From positions 62,001-126,000 of the forward strand of contig JBCCMQ010000006.1 in NCBI GenBank assembly GCA_039026235.1: DNA of 64,000 bases. The letters run 5' to 3'. A program made the translations under genes and the position numbers. The notes beneath the pieces are model-generated. The model was not told where the DNA came from. It saw only the letters and a list, made by a program, of their open reading frames with translations, and searched no databases. Positions 41,353 to 49,302 of the stretch are shown piece after piece (within the stretch, counting starts at the first letter, position 1; every line of letters begins with the position of its first letter). The DNA is from JBCCMQ01 sp039026235. Its GTDB lineage: Bacteria; Pseudomonadota; Alphaproteobacteria; Rhodobacterales; Rhodobacteraceae.

Positions 41353-41527
41353 TTGCTTTTCGCCCATGCAGCACGGCTTTACCGGATGTTACCGCCCTTG
41401 CAAGCCCGGTGACAGGGGGTGCGGCAAATCTTCTGTGAATTCAGATCTGAAGGCGCTAACGCGATCGTGTTCCGGGACCCGAAGCGCGGGCGTGGGAAGG
41501 GTCGGTTTGCTGGCGTTTTCGCATCGG

Positions 41528-42013
41528 CTACTCCGCGGGCTCGGGGGTGCAGGATTTCGCAATCCACTGCTGCGCATCCGGCAGATGGGACCAGCCGAAC
41601 GCATGATCGGTATCACCGTGTCGGCGCCGATGATCAAGCCTGTTCATCGCCTCATCCAACGTGGGCCGATGGCCCGGGGGCACCCACCACATGACGAAAT
41701 GCATCTCGCCCAGAACCTGAAACCATTCGGCGCGCCGTTCATAAAACTGCCGGTGCACCGTGTTCCAGACGAAATTCCCAAGGGTTTCAGCATCTTCCCA
41801 GACGGTCAGGTTCGCCACGAACCGGGGATCGCCGTCAAGACAGTTCTCGGTGTTGCCGGTGCCGGGCTCGCCCGAGCCCTGCATCATCCAGACAAAGCCG
41901 GGCATTCGTCTGCCCAGCCCGTTCACACGGTCAAGCGCGGCCATGAACTCGGCCACACGCGGGTCAGCTGTATCGGCCACCAGCCGCCCGACGTTCAACT
42001 CTGCCAGATGCAT
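41528..42013 (-). CDS. DUF3291 domain protein
   Basis: 161-aa protein starting M-H-L-A-E-L-N-V-G-R-L-V-A-D and continuing D-R-V-N-G-L-G-R-R-M-P-G-F-V-W-M-M-Q-G, then F-V-W-N-T-V-H-R-Q-F-Y. This is the ABM-like DUF3291 family, of unknown function. GGAGGCACC lies directly in front of ATG 42013. It is on the nuo strand but separated from nuoG by 175 bp, and it lies within the insertion between nuoG and nuoF. Confidence 0.85.
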   Translation of the reverse strand: MHLAELNVGRLVADTADPRVAEFMAALDRVNGLGRRMPGFVWMMQGSGEPGTGNTENCLDGDPRFVANLTVWEDAETLGNFVWNTVHRQFYERRAEWFQVLGEMHFVMWWVPPGHRPTLDEAMNRLDHRRRHGDTDHAFGWSHLPDAQQWIAKSCTPEPAE

Positions 42014-42388
42014 AGGTGCCTCCGCTTCGGTGCCTACCCGAACCAGCATGGCACGGTCGGTTGCGGAAAGCGAGGCACGCCAGGCGGCCCGGGTCACTTT
42101 GCCAAGTGCCGGGCGCTGCCTTGAGGGGCGCAAGTTGGGCCGGAAAGGCCGTGGGGGGATGCCAAGCCCCCCGGATCCTGCGTGCACTTCGGACCCGTCC
42201 CCTTGGGTGGGACCGGCCTGCCGCAAGCTGTCCAATTGGCGCGCGGGCCTGGGCCCGGCGAGTCGACTAAACGCAATCTTCACCGACAGGGCTTACCACC
42301 ACCCTGCCAAACCGTACGGTGGGCCGCGCTTTTTCCTTGACCTAGCCGCCGGGGCGGGGTGCCTTTGGGGGGCGATAGGGGGACAGAT
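42014..42388. other. intergenic region between divergent genes in the nuo insertion
   Basis: No gene is supported. A hairpin with G6/C6 arms (GGGGGG at about 42152, CCCCCC at about 42166) is the only structure noticed. The region must contain promoters for the DUF3291 gene (-) and the outer-membrane-like gene (+). Confidence 0.35.
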
Positions 42389-43198
42389 ATGAACAAAAGC
42401 ATGCAACCGGCGGCAGCCTGGGCTGTCGCGGCTGTGTTGGCCAGTGTGAGCAGCGGTCCGGCCACGGCCTGCGACGTGACCTGCCTGGCACTGGATCCGC
42501 TGGCGGCCGCCCGGGGCGCGACGACAGAGACAACTTTCACCTTCGGCAGCGGCACGGGCGACAACACCAGCGCCGAGTTTATCCTGCGTCCGCGCGCCTA
42601 TCTCGACATGACCGGCGGTCAGTTTGCCTTTTCGGGCGATCTGCCGATCGCCACCGCCGCCGCCGGCGCGGTTCTTCCGCCCAGCTACCCCGATGCCAAC
42701 GGCGGACAGCGCGCGACAGGCACCGGCGATCTGGTGGTGCGGGCGGCCTATGTGTCCGAGGGGTCGCTGCGCTGGACCACGGGCCTGGCCTTCACGGCAC
42801 CCACCAACAGCAAATCCGGCCTGTCCGGGCCGGGCTGGGGCGCCGGGGTGACGCTGGGCCTGACCGGCCGGTCCGGGCGGCTGACATGGGGCGGGACACT
42901 GGAACAGATCTGGGGTGAAGACGGCCATCAGGAACTGTCGGTGCGCCCGGTGCTGTTCTACAGCTTCGAGAACGGCTGGTACACGGGCTATGACGGCGTC
43001 ATCGCCTATGATTGGTCTGCGCCCGAAGATACCAACGCCGGGCTTTTCCCGGCCGGTCTGTCCGTCGGGCGCGCGATGCCGTTGTCCAGCGGCCGCGTCA
43101 TGGATTTCCGGGTGGGCTATTACGCGCTTCAGAACGGCCCCGAAGGCAGCGGCGACGGCCAGCTTCGGTTCGGCTTTTCCCTGCTCAGGGGCCGCTAG
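42389..43198 (+). CDS. outer-membrane transporter-like beta-barrel protein
   Basis: 269-aa exported protein. A signal peptide runs to about A-T-A-C-D, and the mature part is made of alternating amphipathic strands (F-I-L-R-P-R-A-Y-L-D-M-T-G, W-T-T-G-L-A-F-T-A-P-T-N-S-K) ending in a strand R-F-G-F-S-L-L-R-G-R. This resembles barrel proteins of the MetA/phenol-pathway outer-membrane transporter type, but I cannot name a family with certainty. It is on the plus strand, opposite to the nuo operon that surrounds it. Confidence 0.7.
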   Translation: MNKSMQPAAAWAVAAVLASVSSGPATACDVTCLALDPLAAARGATTETTFTFGSGTGDNTSAEFILRPRAYLDMTGGQFAFSGDLPIATAAAGAVLPPSYPDANGGQRATGTGDLVVRAAYVSEGSLRWTTGLAFTAPTNSKSGLSGPGWGAGVTLGLTGRSGRLTWGGTLEQIWGEDGHQELSVRPVLFYSFENGWYTGYDGVIAYDWSAPEDTNAGLFPAGLSVGRAMPLSSGRVMDFRVGYYALQNGPEGSGDGQLRFGFSLLRGR

Positions 43199-43276
43199 AG
43201 CGAAAGCCCGGCCCGTCAGTCGGTCGCGGCCCTGAGCCCGGACCGGGCAGGCCAGGCCAGACCATCCGCGCCGCGC

Positions 43277-43759
43277 TTTGACGTCGAACCGGATCGCCGA
43301 GCCGAAGTCCTCCGCCTGCGCGACAAGCGCTCTGTCACCAAGGATTTGTCGCTGAAGTACGACCGCAAGCGCATACGGCTTGAAGTGAACGATCTGACGC
43401 GCGGCTTGGTCTGCAAATATGTTGATGTCTATGAGATGCCCGACGGGCGCATTCAAGTCCGTGCCAAGGGTGTCACCCTGCCCTACGGTATCTTCGATCC
43501 GCACCAACAGCGCGTGACCCATGCAGCGATCACGGGAAACAAACACCTCAGCGCCGTCCTGGCACAAATCAAAGAGGAACAGGGCAAGGCCGCTCTACCG
43601 CCAAAGGTCAAACCCGTCAGCGCAAAGAACGGTTATAAGAAGACAGGCCGCCGCCCGCCTGGCCGCCCCTCAATGATGGAGGCATACTATGAACGCAGGC
43701 GCGCTGAACGAACTGCTGAAGCCAAGCAATCGACGGAGGCCACTTCGTCGGGTTTTTGA
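43277..43759 (+). pseudogene. 5'-truncated ISNCY-type transposase remnant
   Basis: A frame without an initiating Met shows F-D-V-E-P-D-R-R-A-E-V-L, then R-D-K-R-S-V-T-K-D-L-S-L-K-Y-D-R-K-R, K-Y-V-D-V-Y-E-M-P-D-G-R and T-H-A-A-I-T-G-N-K-H-L-S. This is the C-terminal region of ISNCY-family transposases. The catalytic DDE core that should precede it is absent, so only the end of the gene survives. A TTG at 43346 could start a 137-aa fragment. It lies in the insertion between nuoF and nuoG and is the best candidate for how that insertion arose. Confidence 0.8.
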
Positions 43760-44070
43760 GGACAACACAATTGAAAATCATACTGTTCTTAGCAGGCGTC
43801 GCCATCGGAATTGTGGCTGCAACCATATACAAGATGCCTTCTGACTACAGGTTGCGAGTGGAAACCGCCGAAAGAGAATGCGACTTCTTTGTCTTGTCCG
43901 ATCCGTCGTCCAACTTGGCACCAGAGCAAATCAACTGCACCTTAGTGCACGACGATATTCTGCTCAGATTTCAGGTGGATGCAGAAGCGACAACCTTCGT
44001 CGATTGCGATCAAGACCACGGCAATCTGAGACCACCTGAACCAACAAATTGCACCTTGTACCTCCAATAG
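43756..44070 (+). CDS. small membrane-anchored hypothetical protein
   Basis: About 99-104 aa from a TTG start (43756 or 43771). One N-terminal helix (L-K-I-I-L-F-L-A-G-V-A-I-G-I-V-A) is followed by an acidic periplasmic part with paired Cys (E-C-D-F, N-C-T-L, D-C-D-Q, N-C-T-L). Base composition is clearly lower in GC than the neighbours, consistent with foreign DNA near the transposase remnant. No family recognised, and the start codons are weak, so it may not be expressed. Confidence 0.45.
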   Translation: MRTTQLKIILFLAGVAIGIVAATIYKMPSDYRLRVETAERECDFFVLSDPSSNLAPEQINCTLVHDDILLRFQVDAEATTFVDCDQDHGNLRPPEPTNCTLYLQ

Positions 44071-44176
44071 CCGCAAGGCTTTTCAGCCCTGCGGTATTTG
44101 AGGTCTCCGCCCTTTTAGGCTTTGCTACCGTCGCGCCCTGTGGTGACACTTCTGCTTTGCAAACCCGGTGACAATT

Positions 44177-44350
44177 CTACCTGGCAGCTACGCCTGGAAA
44201 GGTCCATGGTTTGGCGATTTCGGTCCTGATCAGGCCGATGACAATCGCGAAGACCGGCAGCTCGAACACCGCCACCGCGACGGCGCCAATGCGCTGCATC
44301 GGCGTTTCGGGCGCGCACCCCGAGAGAGATATCAGCCATCGCCTCAGCAC
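44177..44350 (-). CDS. 57-aa small membrane protein downstream of nuoF
   Basis: GTG start at 44350 with the purine-rich stretch GAGGCGGGACAG in front of it, 32 bp after the stop of the 81-aa gene. The protein has one hydrophobic helix (I-G-A-V-A-V-A-V-F-E-L-P-V-F-A-I-V-I-G-L) and a short basic N-terminus. It is the last gene of the nuoB-to-nuoF block on this strand. Support is the ribosome-binding site, hydrophobic pattern and operon position only. Confidence 0.45.
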   Translation of the reverse strand: MLRRWLISLSGCAPETPMQRIGAVAVAVFELPVFAIVIGLIRTEIAKPWTFPGVAAR

Positions 44351-44382
44351 CTGTCCCGCCTCAAGTTGGATCGCGGGACTTC

Positions 44383-44628
44383 CTAATCGAAATCGCGGAA
44401 GATCAAAAGCAGTGCGGCGCAGGTCGCGGCGCCGGTGACGATGCCGGCGATCAGAAAGGCGCGGGTCCACCATGTGCCCGCGTCCGGACTGGTTTTGAGA
44501 AGAAGCCGGGTGAGAAAGATGCCACCGATAACCATCGCCAGTGCCGTCAGCAGAACCGCCTTTTCGTCCGGCGAATACCACGTGTGGTGCCACAGATCCC
44601 GCAGGCTTTGCCTGATCCACGCAAACAT
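44383..44628 (-). CDS. 81-aa membrane protein downstream of nuoF
   Basis: Two predicted helices (A-V-L-L-T-A-L-A-M-V-I-G-G-I-F-L and F-L-I-A-G-I-V-T-G-A-A-T-C-A) around a short charged loop, with an N-terminal amphipathic part (M-F-A-W-I-R-Q-S-L-R-D-L-W). It starts 17 bp after the nuoF stop. No family recognised. Tiny membrane proteins at this place in rhodobacterial nuo operons are candidates for complex I assembly factors, which is inference. Confidence 0.6.
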   Translation of the reverse strand: MFAWIRQSLRDLWHHTWYSPDEKAVLLTALAMVIGGIFLTRLLLKTSPDAGTWWTRAFLIAGIVTGAATCAALLLIFRDFD

Positions 44629-44645
44629 AGCGGGCCTGGGTCGCG

Positions 44646-45944
44646 CTATTCGGCGGCCACGGCGCTGAGTTTTCCGGTGCGTTTGGCCGCGATGCGGTCT
44701 TCGATTTCATCGCGGAAGTGGCGGATCAGGCCCTGGATGGGCCAGGCGGCGGCGTCGCCCAGGGCGCAGATGGTATGGCCTTCGACCTTTTTGGTCACAT
44801 CGAGCAGCATGTCGATTTCTTCCGGTTCGGCCGCGCCCGTCACCAGACGCTCCATCACCCGCATCATCCAGCCGGTGCCTTCGCGGCAGGGCGTGCACTG
44901 GCCGCAGCTTTCGTGCTTGTAGAATTTCGACAACCGCCAGATCGCCTTGATGATATCGGTGGAGTTGTCCATGACGATCACCGCCGCCGTCCCGAGGCCC
45001 GAGCGCTGTTCGCGCAGCCAGTCGAAATCCATGATCGCATCCTTGCGCATAACCTCGCCCGGCAGGCAGGGCACCGACGATCCGCCCGGGATCACCGCTT
45101 TCAGATTGTCCCAGCCGCCGCGGATGCCGCCGCAGTGCCGCTCGATCAACTCATCGAAGGGGATCGACATGGCCTCTTCGACGACGCAGGGGTTGTTGAC
45201 GTGGCCCGAGATCGCGAAAAGCTTGGTGCCGGCGTTGTTGGGGCGGCCGAAGCCCGCGAACCATTCCGCGCCCCGGCGCAGGATCGTGGGCACGACGGCG
45301 ATGGATTCGACGTTGTTGACCGTGGTCGGGCAGCCATAAAGCCCTGCGCCGGCCGGGAACGGCGGCTTCATGCGCGGCATGCCCTTCTTGCCCTCAAGAC
45401 TTTCCAAGAGCGCGGTTTCCTCGCCGCAGATATAGGCGCCAGCGCCGTGGTGGAGGAAAAGATCGAAATCCCAGCCCGACCCGGCCGCGTTCCGGCCGAT
45501 CAGACCCGCGTCATAGGCCTCATCGATGGCGGCCTGCAGCGCCTCGCGTTCGCGGATGTATTCGCCGCGAATGTAGATGTAGCAGGTGTGCGCGTTCATC
45601 GCGAAAGACGCGATCAGACAGCCCTCGACCAGCGTGTGCGGGTCGTGGCGCATGATTTCGCGGTCCTTGCAGGTGCCCGGTTCGCTTTCATCGGCATTGA
45701 CAACCAAATAGGCGGGCCGTCCGTCGCTTTCCTTGGGCATGAAGGACCATTTCAGGCCGGTCGGAAATCCCGCGCCGCCCCGGCCGCGCAGCCCCGACGC
45801 CTTCATCGTGTCGACGATCCAGTCGCGGCCCTTTTTCAGAATATCGCCAGTGCCGTCCCAATGGCCCCGCGCGCGCGCACCGGCCAGCGTACGGTCGTGC
45901 ATGCCGTAAAGGTTCGAAAAGATCCGGTCCTTGTCCTGCAGCAT
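44646..45944 (-). CDS. nuoF: NADH-quinone oxidoreductase subunit F
   Basis: 432-aa flavoprotein that binds NADH and FMN at the entry of complex I. FMN/NADH motifs are G-R-G-G-A-G-F-P-T-G-L-K-W and G-A-G-A-Y-I-C-G-E-E-T-A-L-L. The [4Fe-4S] ligands lie in E-S-C-G-Q-C-T-P-C-R-E-G-T-G-W plus a later Cys (T-I-C-A-L-G). ATG 45944 follows GGAG on the minus strand; an open frame continues to 45995. Upstream comes the DUF5337 gene. Confidence 0.95.
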   Translation of the reverse strand: MLQDKDRIFSNLYGMHDRTLAGARARGHWDGTGDILKKGRDWIVDTMKASGLRGRGGAGFPTGLKWSFMPKESDGRPAYLVVNADESEPGTCKDREIMRHDPHTLVEGCLIASFAMNAHTCYIYIRGEYIREREALQAAIDEAYDAGLIGRNAAGSGWDFDLFLHHGAGAYICGEETALLESLEGKKGMPRMKPPFPAGAGLYGCPTTVNNVESIAVVPTILRRGAEWFAGFGRPNNAGTKLFAISGHVNNPCVVEEAMSIPFDELIERHCGGIRGGWDNLKAVIPGGSSVPCLPGEVMRKDAIMDFDWLREQRSGLGTAAVIVMDNSTDIIKAIWRLSKFYKHESCGQCTPCREGTGWMMRVMERLVTGAAEPEEIDMLLDVTKKVEGHTICALGDAAAWPIQGLIRHFRDEIEDRIAAKRTGKLSAVAAE

Positions 45945-45991
45945 GGCCGCACAGCTCCTGTGGTCGCAGCCGGACGCACCGGCCCAAAGGA

Positions 45992-46207
45992 TCACTCCTT
46001 GTGACGGTTACGCCAGATTTGCCAGGTCACCACAAGGGCCCAGATCATCGCAGCCATGGCGGCAAAATCGAACAGGAACACATAGCGCGCGGGCAAGCCG
46101 AGCAGGCCGCCCAGCCACTGTGCACCCATCCAGAGCACCATGGCAGCCGCGATCACAATCGCGACTGTGCGGGGGCCGGTGGCGGATTTTCCAGGCTGCC
46201 GGGCCAT
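45992..46207 (-). CDS. DUF5337 membrane protein of the nuo operon
   Basis: 71-aa protein with two helices (V-A-I-V-I-A-A-A-M-V-L-W-M-G-A-Q-W and F-D-F-A-A-M-A-A-M-I-W-A-L-V-V-T-W) separated by G-L-P-A-R-Y-V-F-L. It matches, in length and pattern, the DUF5337 proteins found beside nuoF in Rhodobacteraceae. Its function is unknown. It lies 6 bp after the HhH-containing membrane protein. Confidence 0.75.
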   Translation of the reverse strand: MARQPGKSATGPRTVAIVIAAAMVLWMGAQWLGGLLGLPARYVFLFDFAAMAAMIWALVVTWQIWRNRHKE

Positions 46208-46213
46208 GGGGTG

Positions 46214-46840
46214 TCAGTAGACGCCGCCTTCGTCCACTTTCTTGGAAAAGGCGGTTTCTGCGCCGGTTGCGAGCGTCTTGGCCTGATCGACCCAGCCATC
46301 GCGGGTCACCCGGCCCTTGAAACCTTCCAGGTTTTCATCGACCCAGGCAACTTCATCGGCGCTCCATGCGGCGATCTGATCGTAGTGATAAAAGCCCATG
46401 GAATGCAGCAGCTTCTCAAGCTTCGGTCCGACGCCCTTGATCTTTTTCAGATCGTCGGCCCCGCCGTCCTTGGGGGCGCTGAGCGTCTGGGGTTTTCCGG
46501 GGGCGGCGGGCGCCGGTGCCGGTTCGGGCGGCGCCGTTTCGACCTCTGGGGCCGGTTCGGGCGCGGGTGCGGGCGAAGGCGCCGCGGCAGCGGGTGCCGG
46601 TGCCGGTGCCGGTGCCGGGGCCGCCGCAGGCGCGGCTACCTTCATTGCGGGCTTCATCCTGCGGTGGAAGCCGATCATAAGGACCACCGCGACGATAAGA
46701 AAGATGGCCAGCGCAATTCCAAACGCGCCGGCAAAGCTCATCCCGCCGATCACCATCATTGCAACAAAGGCAACCAGCCCGACCGTGGCGGCGAGTGCGC
46801 CCACCATGGTCATGGTGCCTTGGGTTTGCTTTTCGTTCAT
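46214..46840 (-). CDS. membrane protein with Pro/Ala linker and helix-hairpin-helix tail
   Basis: 208 aa in three parts: an N-terminal two-helix membrane module (about 8-58), a low-complexity Ala/Pro/Glu linker (about 70-120), and a C-terminal module of about 75 residues (D-L-K-K-I-K-G-V-G-P-K-L-E-K-L-L and D-Q-I-A-A-W-S-A-D-E-V) of the helix-hairpin-helix type. The same C-terminal module ends NuoE, two genes upstream. The membrane module is repeated as a separate 69-aa protein just upstream. The role is unknown; shared modules suggest binding to the same partner. Confidence 0.75.
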   Translation of the reverse strand: MNEKQTQGTMTMVGALAATVGLVAFVAMMVIGGMSFAGAFGIALAIFLIVAVVLMIGFHRRMKPAMKVAAPAAAPAPAPAPAPAAAAPSPAPAPEPAPEVETAPPEPAPAPAAPGKPQTLSAPKDGGADDLKKIKGVGPKLEKLLHSMGFYHYDQIAAWSADEVAWVDENLEGFKGRVTRDGWVDQAKTLATGAETAFSKKVDEGGVY

Positions 46841-46852
46841 TTCCGCGCCTCC

Positions 46853-47062
46853 TTAGGCGTCCGTTTTCACAGGGGTGGGCGCACGATGCATGCCAATCAC
46901 AAGAACCACCGAGACCGCCGCAAAGACAGCGAAAGCAATTCCGAACGCGCCCGCGAATGCGTATCCGCCGATGACCATCAGTGCCACAAAAGCAACCAAT
47001 GCAACAGTGGCCGCGAGAATTGCGCTGAGAAGCATACTGCCCGGGGTTTGTCTCGGTTCCAT
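46853..47062 (-). CDS. 69-aa membrane protein, paralogue of the adjacent gene's N-terminus
   Basis: Two-helix protein whose core V-A-L-V-A-F-V-A-L-M-V-I-G-G-Y-A-F-A-G-A is nearly identical to the N-terminal membrane module of the neighbouring 208-aa protein (V-G-L-V-A-F-V-A-M-M-V-I-G-G-M-S-F-A-G-A). It lacks the linker and HhH tail, so it is either a truncated tandem duplicate or a deliberate stand-alone module. It lies between nuoE and the 208-aa gene. Confidence 0.7.
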   Translation of the reverse strand: MEPRQTPGSMLLSAILAATVALVAFVALMVIGGYAFAGAFGIAFAVFAAVSVVLVIGMHRAPTPVKTDA

Positions 47063-47124
47063 GTCGAAGCTCCTTTTGGTTCAGACCGATGCGCGACAAT
47101 GCGCCACAGCCTTTTAACGCGAAA

Positions 47125-48078
47125 TTAAGCGCCTGTCTTGTCCGTATCCAAGAGCGCCCGCGCCTGGCCCACCCAGTCGTCGCGGCTGGCCCGGCCCTTG
47201 AAGCCCGGAAAGGCGGTATCGGCCCAGGCGATATCGTCTTTTCCCCAGGCCGCGATCTGGTCGATACCCTCGACCCCGGCGGCGATCAGAAGCGTCTCTA
47301 GCTTGGCCCCGATGCCCTTGATTTTCTGCAGATCGCCTGCCCCGCGGGCCGGTTTTGAGACGGAAAGGCCGCTGTGCTGCCACGGCGCGCGCAGGGGCAC
47401 CTCGGTCCCGTCGATCCGCTTGACGGTGTCGGCGATTTCCACCGCAAGATGGGCCGAGGCGTTGTACTGTGTGCGCCCGGAATCGCGATCCCGCAGCGAT
47501 GTCAGCCCTTTCAGCGGCTCGGACGCATAGCGCCCGTTCTGGGGACCCGGCACCGGCACATCGCCCGTGGCCAGCCGGTCGATGAGGTCACCCAGCCGTT
47601 CCGAAGTCAGGTCTTCGTAGTAATCCTTGCCGATCTGGGCCATGGGTGCGTTGGCGCAGGCGCCCAGGCATTCCACCTCTTCCCAGGAAAAATTCCCGTC
47701 CTGGGACAGCGCATGGGGCGCATCCGATATCTTGTCCCTGCAGACGGCGATCAGATCCTCGGATCCGCAGATCATGCAGGACGTCGTGCCGCATACCTGG
47801 ATATGGGCAATCTTGCCAACGGGTTGCAGCTGAAACATGAAGTAGAACGTGGCCACTTCCAGCGCCCGGATATAGGCCATGTCGAGCAGTTCGGCGACAT
47901 GTTCGATCGCCGCCCGGCTCAGCCAGCCTTCCTGTTCCTGGGCCCGCCAGAGAAGCGGGATGATGGCGCTGGCCTGGCGGCCTTCGGGGTATTTGGTGAT
48001 CTGCGCCTCGGCCCAGGCCTGATTGGCCGGAGTGAAGGCAAAGCTGTCGGGCTGGTCGGGATGCAGGCGGCGCAGCAT
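47125..48078 (-). CDS. nuoE: NADH-quinone oxidoreductase subunit E with C-terminal HhH extension
   Basis: 317 aa. Residues ~1-185 are NuoE with the [2Fe-2S] ligands in V-C-G-T-T-S-C and C-L-G-A-C. Usual NuoE ends near 170-240 residues. Here a linker is followed by a C-terminal helix-hairpin-helix module (D-L-Q-K-I-K-G-I-G-A-K-L-E-T-L-L, then D-Q-I-A-A-W-G-K-D-D-I) that also occurs in the 208-aa protein nearby. The extension is not needed for electron transfer in other species and may be an assembly or anchoring element. Confidence 0.93.
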   Translation of the reverse strand: MLRRLHPDQPDSFAFTPANQAWAEAQITKYPEGRQASAIIPLLWRAQEQEGWLSRAAIEHVAELLDMAYIRALEVATFYFMFQLQPVGKIAHIQVCGTTSCMICGSEDLIAVCRDKISDAPHALSQDGNFSWEEVECLGACANAPMAQIGKDYYEDLTSERLGDLIDRLATGDVPVPGPQNGRYASEPLKGLTSLRDRDSGRTQYNASAHLAVEIADTVKRIDGTEVPLRAPWQHSGLSVSKPARGAGDLQKIKGIGAKLETLLIAAGVEGIDQIAAWGKDDIAWADTAFPGFKGRASRDDWVGQARALLDTDKTGA

Positions 48079-48615
48079 TCAGAATTGTCCTTCGGCAAGC
48101 AGGCGGCATCCTGTGAATACCGAGTATTGGGCGCCTAGAAAATCGCTTAATCGGGCAAAAACCTCGGCGTTTTCTTCATCGGTCGGATCAAAGCGCATGG
48201 GGCTGATGTCGGTCAGCTGTTTCGACAGCCCGCGAAGCTGCTGCGCCAGATAGCCCCGGTACTTGTCGAGCCCGCCCAGAACGGAGGCTTTGGTCAGGCC
48301 GGCCTCCAGCGCATCCAGTTCGGGCACCACGGCGTCCCGCAGGACCCAAAGCTGCGACGGCGTCTCGATCACCACCATGGGCGGCCAGACGTCCTGCATC
48401 TCCATGTTGGGCACGGTCTGGCGCAACACCGAATCCAGCGCCGCCGCCTGATCGAAATTGTCAAAGCAAAGATCCAGCTTGCGCTCAAGCACCCGCGTCG
48501 CCTCACCCTCGAGGAAGGATGTGCGCGCGTACCAGGCCTGAACGGCAACAAATATCGCTGCCAGAAGCGTCCCCGCCGCCAGGATGTAATTGGACGTGTT
48601 GCCGCCCGTGGTCAC
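48079..48615 (-). CDS. membrane-anchored helical protein of the nuo operon, unknown
   Basis: 178-aa protein from a GTG start (48615). One N-terminal helix (I-L-A-A-G-T-L-L-A-A-I-F-V-A-V-Q-A) precedes a soluble, mainly helical region of about 150 residues (V-L-E-R-K-L-D-L-C-F-D-N-F, then L-R-G-L-S-K-Q-L-T-D-I). No family recognised. It is immediately upstream of nuoE with no gap and is the last of four unknown genes between nuoD and nuoE. Confidence 0.7.
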   Translation of the reverse strand: MTTGGNTSNYILAAGTLLAAIFVAVQAWYARTSFLEGEATRVLERKLDLCFDNFDQAAALDSVLRQTVPNMEMQDVWPPMVVIETPSQLWVLRDAVVPELDALEAGLTKASVLGGLDKYRGYLAQQLRGLSKQLTDISPMRFDPTDEENAEVFARLSDFLGAQYSVFTGCRLLAEGQF

Positions 48616-48631
48616 GGCCTGGCTCCCCGGG

Positions 48632-48997
48632 TCATGACACGCCGGCGCCGATGTGGGCGGCATAGGCCAGACCGGCGGCCACCGTATAAAGGACACCGGC
48701 GAAAAGATGCTTGCCGTATCTGTGGCCCTTCCGACCATAGATAGCGGCATCGATATAGCCTGCGGCCGCGACGACCGCCAAAAACCATGTGAGAAGCCAC
48801 TTATCGCCCCAGACCACGACCCCGAGCAAAAGAAGCGCCGTGCCAATGTAGCGGTCGGACATGATCAGGGGCAGCATTTCCAGCCGGTGCTGGGCGGCGT
48901 CCAGACCTTTTTCGGCGTTCAGCGCAAAGATAACGCCCAGGCACCCTGTCATCACCAGACAGATGACGGAAAGAACGACGGCGGCGGTTTCAGTCAT
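48632..48997 (-). CDS. integral membrane protein of the nuo operon, unknown
   Basis: 121-aa protein with about four helices, starting M-T-E-T-A-A-V-V-L-S-V-I and containing F-A-L-N-A-E-K-G-L-D-A-A-Q-H-R-L. A loop G-Y-I-D-A-A-I-Y-G-R-K-G-H-R-Y-G-K-H is rich in basic residues. The start at ATG 48997 overlaps the previous gene by 4 bp. No family recognised. Confidence 0.7.
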   Translation of the reverse strand: MTETAAVVLSVICLVMTGCLGVIFALNAEKGLDAAQHRLEMLPLIMSDRYIGTALLLLGVVVWGDKWLLTWFLAVVAAAGYIDAAIYGRKGHRYGKHLFAGVLYTVAAGLAYAAHIGAGVS

Positions 48998-49302
48998 CGG
49001 CAATCTTTTTCCAGCACCATAACGCCGTCGCGCACATAGGCGCGGCCGTCGTTCTGAAGGCGCATGCGGTAAAGCGATACATCACCGGGGCCGATCTGGG
49101 CCTTGGCCAGATCCGCGCTCAGACCGGGCGGGGTCACATCGCCGCCATAGCGCCCGCCGTGCTGGCAGACGATCCGCGCAAATTCGGCCGTGCGCGCCGA
49201 GACGTTGGCGCCCTGATCTTCGGCCGCCAGAGGGCCGGCCACGGCCAGGACAGCGGCCGCCAACAACAGTCCCGGACTGCCTGTGCGCGGCGATCTGATC
49301 AT
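48994..49302 (-). CDS. small secreted protein of the nuo operon, unknown
   Basis: 102-aa protein with a signal peptide (L-L-L-A-A-A-V-L-A-V-A-G-P-L-A-A-E). The mature part of about 73 residues contains two Cys (I-V-C-Q-H-G-G and K-D-C-R), which could form one disulfide. Its ATG overlaps the stop of the 246-aa gene (TAATG), and its own stop overlaps the next start by 4 bp. No family recognised. Confidence 0.7.
   Translation of the reverse strand: MIRSPRTGSPGLLLAAAVLAVAGPLAAEDQGANVSARTAEFARIVCQHGGRYGGDVTPPGLSADLAKAQIGPGDVSLYRMRLQNDGRAYVRDGVMVLEKDCR

Noticed and set aside
44718..46004. 428-codon open frame on the plus strand
   Set aside because: Antisense to nuoF, which is unambiguous.
46590..46625. 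Short GC-rich tandem repeat (GCCGGTGCC units)
   Set aside because: It is the codon-level trace of the Ala/Pro linker in the 208-aa membrane protein, not an independent repeat element.
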